Notes under the pieces: generated by a model
What the model saw: the letters and a program-made list of their open reading frames with translations, nothing else
Database searches by the model: none
What the model was told of the DNA's origin: nothing
From: Streptosporangiaceae bacterium
GTDB lineage: Bacteria > Actinomycetota > Actinomycetes > Streptosporangiales > Streptosporangiaceae
Reading direction: 5' to 3'
Assembly: GCA_025934635.1 (NCBI GenBank)
Contig: JAICWX010000197.1
Coordinates: forward strand, 1-16,625
DNA: 16,625 bases
Part shown: one piece after another, positions 1-5,310 of the stretch
How the letters are laid out: each line of letters starts with the position of its first letter
How positions within the stretch are numbered: position 1 is the stretch's first letter
Program-made: the position numbers and the translations under genes

Positions 1-330
1 GCTGGCCAGGAGCTCGACCAGCTCTCCCGGATCCTCAGGCAGCGACGCCAGCGAGGCGTAGCTGATGGGCGGCTCATCCAGCTCCTCTCGCAGGGTCTCA
101 CCAGCAGGTCCGACCGGCCAGGCCCACGGCCCGACCTCTAGCCGGCCATCGACGTAGGCCGCCCCCGCGGTGCCATCCGCCGTCGCCCACCGCTCCACGA
201 TCACTGGGTTATCCGCCTGCTCAGGCACCGCCACCACAGCGTTCCGCCGGTACACCCACTGCCCCGGCGTGATGTCCGGCCCGGCCATGGCAGCTGCCGC
301 CGCCCGGCTGGCCAGTTCCTCAACGCGCAC
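1..330 (-). pseudogene. CU044_5270-like protein, 5'-truncated and cut by the window edge
   Basis: Read on the minus strand, this frame has no stop from a GTG at 330 to the left edge. It gives about 110 residues beginning VRVEELASRAAAAAMAGPDI, followed by TPGQWVYRRN, an ERWATADGTAGAAYVDG stretch and SYASLASLPEDPGELVELL. That pattern (small-residue helix, PGQWVY, W-x-DG, then a Y-x-x-L-x-SLP-x-D helix) is what I know from the middle and C-terminal part of the actinobacterial CU044_5270 family, whose function is unknown. Family members normally have an N-terminal cytoplasmic segment and a membrane helix before this point. Here the frame is open upstream only to a TGA near 434, with no helix and no ATG, so the N-terminal half is missing. 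The 3' end lies outside the window. Family assignment is moderate; truncation at the 5' side is directly visible. Confidence 0.55.
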
Positions 331-396
331 CCGGCCATCATCGCACCGCCTGCCCGCATTCGTGCCAGCTGCCTTTTCCGTACTACGGACAGCACC

Positions 397-438
397 GGAT
401 GACGCCGTGGCGTCAGGTCTCCCTGGCGGGCGTCATCC
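397..438 (-). terminator. Inverted repeat downstream of the HNH gene, possible terminator
   Basis: Two perfect 10-base arms, GGATGACGCC (397-406) and GGCGTCATCC (429-438), can pair across a 22-base loop. The left arm can also pair with GGCGTC at 409-414, giving an alternative short hairpin. The element starts about 40 bases past the stop of the leftward HNH gene, which fits a terminator. No T-run follows, so this would be an intrinsic terminator only in the loose sense common in high-GC actinomycetes. A protein-binding or recombination-related palindrome is an alternative. Confidence 0.4.
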
Positions 439-477
439 AGTGCTGTGTTTCTACGCGTCGTCTGGGGCCGGGACTGG

Positions 478-2130
478 TTACCCGGTGCGTGCTGGTGGCC
501 CGTGGCTGTGCAGGACTGTGGTCTTGTCCTTGTTCCACGCGGTGGTCGTCCCGTCGGGGTTGACGACCAGGGTCCAGCCGAGCCGGTGGATCATGACCTG
601 GTGGTGGTAGTGGCACAGGAGCACGCAGCCGGTGAGGCTGGTCTTGCCCCCGCTGGCTTTGTGTTTCGTGTGGTGGACCTGGCAGGCGCCGGCGGGCTGG
701 CTGCAGCCGCCGGCCCATTCGCAGTGCCCGCCGCGGAGCCGGACCGCGTTCCGGATCCCGGCGGGGATGGTGTCGCTGTAGCCGATGTCCAGGGGCAGGC
801 TCGGGCCGCCGAGGCGGGCGCCGAGCAGCCTGCGGCGCAGGAAGCTGGCGAGCCCGCCCGGCCCTGACAGCAGCTCGACGGCCTTGCCGATGACCGCCTG
901 TTCCAGCGCTTCGCGGGAAGGGCCACCACCGAACGCGGCCGGTACCTGCGAACCGCTGCCGTCCTGGCCGGCCACGGCGCCAGCACGGTGCCCGGTGCCG
1001 GTGCCGACGTTGCCGCCCTGGCTGTCCGTGCCGGCAGCGCCGTCCTGGCCGGCTCCCGCGCCCGGCGCGGTGCCGTGGCGGAACCTGTCCAGCTGCACGC
1101 ACAGCCGGATCAGCTCCTCGAACGCACCCGGGTTCACGTCCCCCGTCACCACCGGGGTGATGACCGCGTCACAGGCGATCGCCCCGGCCGCGTCCCCGGC
1201 TGGCCACAGCCCCTGATGGCCACCTGCTTCCGCCGCCGCGGCGCGGTGCCCCGCCCACCGGGCCCGCAGGTCCTGCGTCCACTCCTCCAGCAGCGCCGAG
1301 GAGCCCTCGAGCAGCATCAGGTCCGCCAGCGAGATGTGCGCCCACACCCGGACCGGCTGCCCGGACCGCTCCGGCAGCAGCCCCGCCGCCAGCAGCCGCC
1401 GCATCGCCTCCTGCAGCGCGTCGTGATACCGCTGCTCATGAGACCGCTCATCATCCGCGCCGGCCGGGGCGGACAAGGCGTCTAGGACGGTCTGCACGAA
1501 CTCCGCGCACTCCGGCGTCAGGTCGCCATGAATCACGCCCGCCCCGCCGAGCGTGGTGGCCAGCCTGACCGCCCGGTCGTCGAAGGCCGCACCCGGGTCC
1601 TCGCCGTCGTGATCGGGCTTATCCTGGCGGGATTTCTCGTACATCTCCGCCGCTAGCCCGGCCAGGTCCGGCAGCTCCAGGCCCGCCGCGGCGGCGGCGA
1701 GCAGGATCTCATCTGCCGCCGCCCGGGCGTCCTCGCGCAGCTTCCCGGTCCACCGGCAGATCTCCCGGGCATACGACGCCGAGATCGCCTCAGCCGCCAG
1801 CGCGGCCTGCACTGCCGGGTGCGCCGCGGCCCGTTTGACCCACCCGGCGTGATCACCCGCGGCGCCGCGGGTGACCTGGGTCCGGTGCAGCAGCCACGAG
1901 AAGGGGCTGTAGTCACCGTCATCGACATAGTCCTGCCCGGCGCCGAACGCGCCCAGCACCGAGGTCCGGGCCGCCGTCGCCACCGCATCGGCCTTCTCCA
2001 GGCCCCGCAGGCACGCCGCCCGTTCGGCCGCCGTCATCGCGGTGGCGTCCGCCTCCGCCACGAACCGGAGCCCGGCCCGCACCACCTCCAGCGCATCAAC
2101 CGCGCTGGCAAAGGCAACGGCAGTGCTCAT
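478..2130 (-). CDS. DUF222 / 13E12-repeat family protein with C-terminal HNH endonuclease domain
   Basis: This 550-residue protein has the two-part architecture of the actinobacterial DUF222-HNH family. An Ala-rich helical DUF222 region spans about residues 1-340, and a Gly/Ala/Gln-rich flexible linker spans about 350-400. A C-terminal HNH nuclease domain follows, with Cys470 and Cys476, the His-His pair at 486-487, His490, a Gly-Gly-Lys-Thr turn, and Cys506 followed by His507, His509 and His510. All expected metal and catalytic positions are present, so the nuclease is probably active. Family members occur in many copies per actinobacterial genome, and 13E12 repeats of mycobacteria are linked to mobile DNA; the physiological role is not established. 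The ATG at 2130 is preceded by a GGGGGTGA purine-rich stretch at suitable spacing. It stands alone, with gene remnants on both sides. Confidence 0.88.
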   Translation of the reverse strand: MSTAVAFASAVDALEVVRAGLRFVAEADATAMTAAERAACLRGLEKADAVATAARTSVLGAFGAGQDYVDDGDYSPFSWLLHRTQVTRGAAGDHAGWVKRAAAHPAVQAALAAEAISASYAREICRWTGKLREDARAAADEILLAAAAAGLELPDLAGLAAEMYEKSRQDKPDHDGEDPGAAFDDRAVRLATTLGGAGVIHGDLTPECAEFVQTVLDALSAPAGADDERSHEQRYHDALQEAMRRLLAAGLLPERSGQPVRVWAHISLADLMLLEGSSALLEEWTQDLRARWAGHRAAAAEAGGHQGLWPAGDAAGAIACDAVITPVVTGDVNPGAFEELIRLCVQLDRFRHGTAPGAGAGQDGAAGTDSQGGNVGTGTGHRAGAVAGQDGSGSQVPAAFGGGPSREALEQAVIGKAVELLSGPGGLASFLRRRLLGARLGGPSLPLDIGYSDTIPAGIRNAVRLRGGHCEWAGGCSQPAGACQVHHTKHKASGGKTSLTGCVLLCHYHHQVMIHRLGWTLVVNPDGTTTAWNKDKTTVLHSHGPPARTG

Positions 2131-2383
2131 GGTCAGGTCACCCCCGTTCCGGGGCTCGGATGATAGGGCTGGTCCTGGCGGTCCTGTCCCTGTCCGGGGC
2201 AGGTCTCTAGCTTCTGTATTCGACCCTATCGCGCACCTATGACATTTCCGCGGACCGACATACGAGTCAGCAGGAATAGGTAACCGCGCTCACAAAGAGA
2301 CCAATGGGACTACAGAGACCATCCGCTCGTGATGCCATTCTGAAGACGCGGACATCAAAAGAGGGCCGGGAAGAGACCTATTC
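2131..2383. other. Low-GC intergenic spacer upstream of the HNH gene
   Basis: No convincing gene is seen in these 253 bases. From about 2205 to 2385 the sequence is clearly less GC-rich than the flanks. It carries AGAGACC three times in direct orientation (2296-2302, 2314-2320, 2372-2378) and once inverted (GGTCTCT, 2202-2208). The leftward HNH promoter should lie here. On the minus strand there are A/T-richer boxes such as TAGGGT and AATACA near 2217-2232, but none is convincing enough to mark as a -10. The spacer contains no recognisable remnant of the missing half of the CU044_5270-like gene. Confidence 0.4.
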
Positions 2384-2557
2384 GTGGCAACGGATGTCCA
2401 CTACCTGGCGGCCGGGGCCGCGGCCGTCGTATCCGCCGATGCGGCCTTCTCCCGCGTGGTTGCCGATCGGGTTGAGCTGGTGCCCGAAGTCGAGCCCTAC
2501 CGGCCGGGCCAGTTCTACCTGCGCGAGCTGCTCTCGCCCGCACCAGCCCATCGGTGA
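2384..2557 (+). pseudogene. Endonuclease V-like fragment, C-terminus lost
   Basis: A GTG-started frame of 57 codons, open upstream only from 2333, reads VATDVHYLAAG, then a hydrophobic strand, then VEPYRPGQFYLREL, and ends quickly in SPAPAHR and a TGA. This matches the N-terminal half of endonuclease V (deoxyinosine-specific nuclease family, usually about 200-230 residues). The Asp after the first strand (xxTDVHY), the Tyr of PYxPG and the Glu of the xRE motif correspond to E. coli Asp35, Tyr80 and Glu89. The third catalytic Asp motif (DGxGxxHPRxxG) and everything after it are absent. The fragment cannot be active if the homology is right. No other frame downstream restores the family sequence, so the cause is a deletion rather than a simple frameshift. 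A chance short ORF is the main alternative. Confidence 0.45.
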
Positions 2558-2583
2558 ACGCCTGACCGGTCGTCACGGCAGCC

Positions 2584-2847
2584 TTAGGCGGCGCAGGCCA
2601 AGATCTGGAGCCAGTGGCGGGACGAGGTTTCCTCGGTCATCGTCATGACCTGCAGCCCGGCGTCCCGCGAGTGCTCTACTAGCTGGACGGCCTCCCGGTA
2701 GAAGAACCAGCGCTGGGTGCCCGGGACATATGGCACCAGTTCCAGCCGGGCTCCCTGCCCGGCCGCGGTGACCAGCGCCAGGCAGCTATCAGGGCGCAGG
2801 ATGCGCCGCATCTCGCGCAGCCGCGTACAGGCCGGCGATCTGGTCAT
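2584..2847 (-). pseudogene. SAM-dependent methyltransferase, C-terminal remnant
   Basis: The 87-residue frame carries LREMRRILRPDSCLALV, then a VPY-P-G-RWFFYRE stretch, a helix with VEHSRDAGLQV, and the end SRHWLQILACAA. This is the typical last third of a class I methyltransferase: the helix and strand after motif III (xEMxRVLRPGGxLAL), then a late helix with AGLxV and a final strand of the W-L-K/Q-x-L-A type. The SAM-binding Gly-rich motif I and the acidic motif II are missing. The only in-frame ATG (2847) gives a short unrelated leader that lies over the end of the cyclodeaminase remnant. The catalytic core is therefore lost. A curious detail is that the neighbouring frame at about 2825-2850 reads AYDQIAGLY, which resembles methyltransferase N-termini. 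An internal deletion of a once-complete gene is possible. Confidence 0.55.
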
Positions 2848-2848
2848 A

Positions 2849-3483
2849 GGCGAGCGCGGTCTCGGCCGCGACCAGGTCCTGGACGCCGATGCCGACTAGG
2901 CACGCGATGGTAATGGCACCAGGATCGCGTTGGTACGTGCCGAGCTCGCCGATTTCAGTGAGCGCGCTGGCGTCGAGCGCACCCGCCGACAGCGCCCGCC
3001 CGGTACTGCCGTTACCGGCGGCGGCCGCCCGGCTGTCGACGACGACGAGATCCGCCCGCCCGAACACCCCCGGTTCGAGTTCGCACTACCCGGATCGTCG
3101 GCGCCCACCGCGGTGACATGCTGGCCAGGATGCAGCCACCCGGCCGTCACCAGCGGCGAGGTAGCGGCAGTCGCAGTAATGACAACATCACTGTCCCTGA
3201 CGGCATGCTCGGCGGTAGCAACGGCCGAGATGTGAACGCCAGGCAGTGAGACGGCGAGCCGCTCCCCGAGGGCAAAAGCGCGGCCCTGGTGCCGTCCCCA
3301 GATAAGCAGGCGCCGCGGCGGGCGGACGTGCGCGAGGGCGCGCGCCTGCCAGTAGGCTTGCGTCCCGGTGCCGAGGACGCCGGCGGTCGTCACCGCGGCC
3401 GGGGCGAGGAGGTCCGCGACCAGCGCTCCGGTGGCCGCGGTCCTGATATCGGAGAGGTAGTGCTCGTCGGCGAAGATCGCCAC
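2849..3483 (-). pseudogene. Ornithine cyclodeaminase / mu-crystallin family, N-truncated and frameshifted
   Basis: Two adjacent frames together spell one protein of this NAD(P)-binding family. The first part (from 3483) has FADEHYLSDIRTAATGALVADLL, the dinucleotide-binding GVLGTGTQAYWQARAL, a Trp-Gly-Arg after the second strand, SDVVITATAATSPLV and HPGQHVTAVGADDPG. The reading then shifts at about 3086-3087, and the second frame continues with PGVFGRADLVVVDSR, ALSAGAL, LTEIGEL and GAITIACLVGIGVQDLVAAE. At the shift the DNA reads GGT AG TGC where GGT A-A-G TGC would keep the family sequence DPGKCEL, so one base is missing. About 100 N-terminal residues are also absent: a TGA sits in frame just upstream, at the end of the PhzF gene. 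Two independent lesions make this a pseudogene. It probably once followed phzF in an operon. Confidence 0.75.
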
Positions 3484-3516
3484 CGGATGACTGGGCGGCG
3501 CCGTGGACAGGAATGG

Positions 3517-4383
3517 TCACGGCAGGCTCCGCAGCGTCCCCCGTGCCACCAGGGCGACCTGGCCGCCGACCAGCACCTGGGCGATGTCACCGGCCCGGCC
3601 GCGCGGTTCGACCTGGATCCGGCTGGGACGGCCGGTGAAGCGGCCCTGGTGCAGGACGAACGGCTGGTTCAGCGCGACCCGGCCGGCCCGGGCGAGGTAG
3701 GCCCCCACCGTCCCGGCCGCGCTTCCCGTCGCGACGTCTTCGGTACGGCCGTCGTTGGTCCAGTGCCGCCCCTCCAGGCCGTCCGGATCTAGCAGGTAAG
3801 CGAACTGCGCACCCACCGCCGCCAGGCGGCCGCCGAAATCGGGACCGGTGATCGCGGCCCGGGCCAGCGCCGCCGTCGACACCGGGATCACCAGGTAACG
3901 CAGCCCGGTGGACACCACGGCCGGCTCGAACCCGGGCGCGAGATCAGCAAAACCCAGTCCGATGCCGTCCAGGACCGGAGCCACCGAGGCGCCGGTGACC
4001 AGTGCCCCGTACTCCGGGCGCCCCTGGTCGAGGACGGCGCGGAAAACGGTGCCTTCAACAGTGGTCTGCACCGTCACCGTCTTGGCGGGCAGTTCGATCG
4101 TCCACCGCCGCACCGGGTCCCCGCCGGCCCGGTCGTGCAGGACGGCCGCGGCCCCCAGGACGGGGTGACCGGCGAAGCCGAGCTCCTCCTCCAGGTCGAA
4201 GACCCGGGCCCGCCAGCGGTCCTTCGCCGCGGTCGGCGCGAGGAAGATGCTCTCGAAATGCCGGAACTCCCGGGTCACCGAGAGCATCTGAGCGGCGGTC
4301 ACCGTGCCGTCCGACAGGAACACCGTCAGGCTGTTGCCCGTGAACGGGGTGTCGGCGAAGACGTCGACATGCTGGAAGTCCAT
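3517..4383 (-). CDS. PhzF family isomerase-like protein
   Basis: The 288-residue product is of normal PhzF size (about 260-300). PhzF proteins have two similar alpha/beta domains and include the phenazine-pathway isomerase; most members have unknown substrates. Visible motifs are the N-terminal DVFADTPFTGNSLTVF, the catalytic-type Glu44 in REFRHFESIFL, ELGFAGHPVLG at about 68-78, ATGSAAGTVGAYL in the second domain, and a C-terminal QGxxxGRPSxIxVE. The ATG at 4383 (MDFQHVDVF) is preferred over farther upstream starts for two reasons. The family begins here, and the longer version would read through a palindromic regulatory site. There are no phenazine genes nearby, so phenazine synthesis is not implied. 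The decayed cyclodeaminase starts 33 bases past its stop, suggesting a former co-transcribed pair. Confidence 0.88.
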   Translation of the reverse strand: MDFQHVDVFADTPFTGNSLTVFLSDGTVTAAQMLSVTREFRHFESIFLAPTAAKDRWRARVFDLEEELGFAGHPVLGAAAVLHDRAGGDPVRRWTIELPAKTVTVQTTVEGTVFRAVLDQGRPEYGALVTGASVAPVLDGIGLGFADLAPGFEPAVVSTGLRYLVIPVSTAALARAAITGPDFGGRLAAVGAQFAYLLDPDGLEGRHWTNDGRTEDVATGSAAGTVGAYLARAGRVALNQPFVLHQGRFTGRPSRIQVEPRGRAGDIAQVLVGGQVALVARGTLRSLP

Positions 4384-4421
4384 ACCCGCCACTTTCGCAC
4401 CGAGCGCGCCGACCCAGCAGT

Positions 4422-4440
4422 CCACTTCACTGTGAAGCGG
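4422..4440. promoter_or_regulatory. Palindromic operator candidate upstream of phzF-like gene
   Basis: CTTCACTGTGAAG (4425-4437) is a perfect palindrome around one central base, and two further matched G/C pairs lie outside (4422-4423 with 4439-4440). It sits about 40 bases before the phzF-like ATG, where a promoter would be, in an otherwise GC-rich gap. This fits a dimeric repressor or activator site. The regulator is not identifiable from the sequence and none is encoded next to it. Confidence 0.4.
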
Positions 4441-4513
4441 ACTCATGTCGGTGACCCACGAGGTAGCGGCCGCGCTCCGCGGGCGCATCACGCCCGGCGA
4501 GCTTCGCCCCGGC

Positions 4514-4528
4514 CCGCGCCCGGCGCGG
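4514..4528 (-). terminator. Short GC hairpin after the ABC export pair
   Basis: CCGCGC (4514-4519) and GCGCGG (4523-4528) form a 6-bp stem with a 3-base loop, starting 9 bases beyond the stop of the ABC ATPase. There is no T-run. In DNA of this composition such hairpins occur often by chance, so this is only a possible terminator. Confidence 0.25.
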
Positions 4529-4536
4529 CGTCCTGC

Positions 4537-5307
4537 TCAGCCGAGCTGGCCAACCCTGCGGATGGTCTCATCGACGGGGTAGCCGTCGGCGATCTCGATG
4601 TCGTCGATGACGGCACCGTCCCTGAGCCTGATCATCCGGTCGCAGCGCGCGGCGATCTGCGGGTCATGAGTGGCGATGATGACCGTCATCTGGCTCTCGC
4701 CGCGCAGCCTGGCCAGCAGGTCGAGGATCGCGGTGGCGCTGTGCGAGTCCAGGTTTCCGGTCGGCTCGTCGGCGAGAAGCAGATGCGGCGTGTTGACCAG
4801 GGCGCGAGCGATGGCGACGCGCTGCTGTTCACCACCTGACATCCGGGATGGCAGCGACCGCTCCCGCCCGCCGAGGCCGACCGCCGCGAGGAGTTCCCGG
4901 CCGCGACCGGACTTATCCCAGCTGGTCTGGTACGGGAGCACCGGCGCGATCACGTTGTCCAGGGCGGTGAGCGCCGGGAGCAGGTTATAGCGCTGGAACA
5001 CGAAGCCGACCGTGCGGCGGTAGGCGGCCAGCGCCCCGCCGCGCAGCGCGTTCACCTCGGTGCCTCCGCTAACGATCGTGCCGGAGTCCAGGCGCTCGAT
5101 CGCGCCGATCAGGTGCAGCACCGTGGACTTGCCTGATCCCGAGGCGCCGGTCAGCGCGACGAGCGCGCCTGGCTTGAGGGTGAAGCTGACCTTGTCGGCG
5201 GCCGTCACCGCCGCGCCGCCATCGGTCCCGTAACGCTTGCTGACCTCGCGAAGCTCAACGGCCCCGCGAGGCTCACCGGCCGGGCGGGCAGGATCAGGGT
5301 GCGGCAT
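4537..5307 (-). CDS. ABC transporter ATP-binding protein, MacB/LolD type
   Basis: This 256-residue nucleotide-binding subunit powers the adjacent FtsX-type permease. It has Walker A GASGSGKST (residues 54-62), Q-loop Gln105 in FQRYNLLP, signature MSGGEQQRVAIARAL (156-170), Walker B LLLADEPTGNLD (176-187) and H-loop His214 in ATHD. The FQRxNLLPxLTxxxN and DEPTGNLD forms are characteristic of the MacB/LolD/FtsE subgroup, which drives mechanical extrusion or lipoprotein-type transport rather than classic uptake. The ATG at 5307 lies 3 bases after the permease stop, and its AGGAG (5314-5318) is inside the permease's last codons, so the two genes are co-translated. All catalytic residues are present. 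The substrate is unknown; export of an antimicrobial compound or peptide is the usual role proposed for PadR-linked pairs. Confidence 0.93.
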   Translation of the reverse strand: MPHPDPARPAGEPRGAVELREVSKRYGTDGGAAVTAADKVSFTLKPGALVALTGASGSGKSTVLHLIGAIERLDSGTIVSGGTEVNALRGGALAAYRRTVGFVFQRYNLLPALTALDNVIAPVLPYQTSWDKSGRGRELLAAVGLGGRERSLPSRMSGGEQQRVAIARALVNTPHLLLADEPTGNLDSHSATAILDLLARLRGESQMTVIIATHDPQIAARCDRMIRLRDGAVIDDIEIADGYPVDETIRRVGQLG

Positions 5308-5310
5308 GGC

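Noticed and set aside
413..1102. 229-codon minus-strand frame overlapping the HNH gene
   Set aside because: It overlaps the HNH domain codons in another frame and is only Arg/Pro-rich. The HNH reading is clearly the real one.
2215..2235. SOS/LexA box before the HNH gene, as reported for some mycobacterial 13E12 genes
   Set aside because: Only one half-site (TCGAAT on the minus strand) is present. The matching inverted half is missing at the required spacing.
3517..4383. Phenazine biosynthesis cluster
   Set aside because: Only a PhzF-family gene is present. No phzA/B, D, E or G homologs are nearby, and most PhzF-family proteins are unrelated to phenazines.
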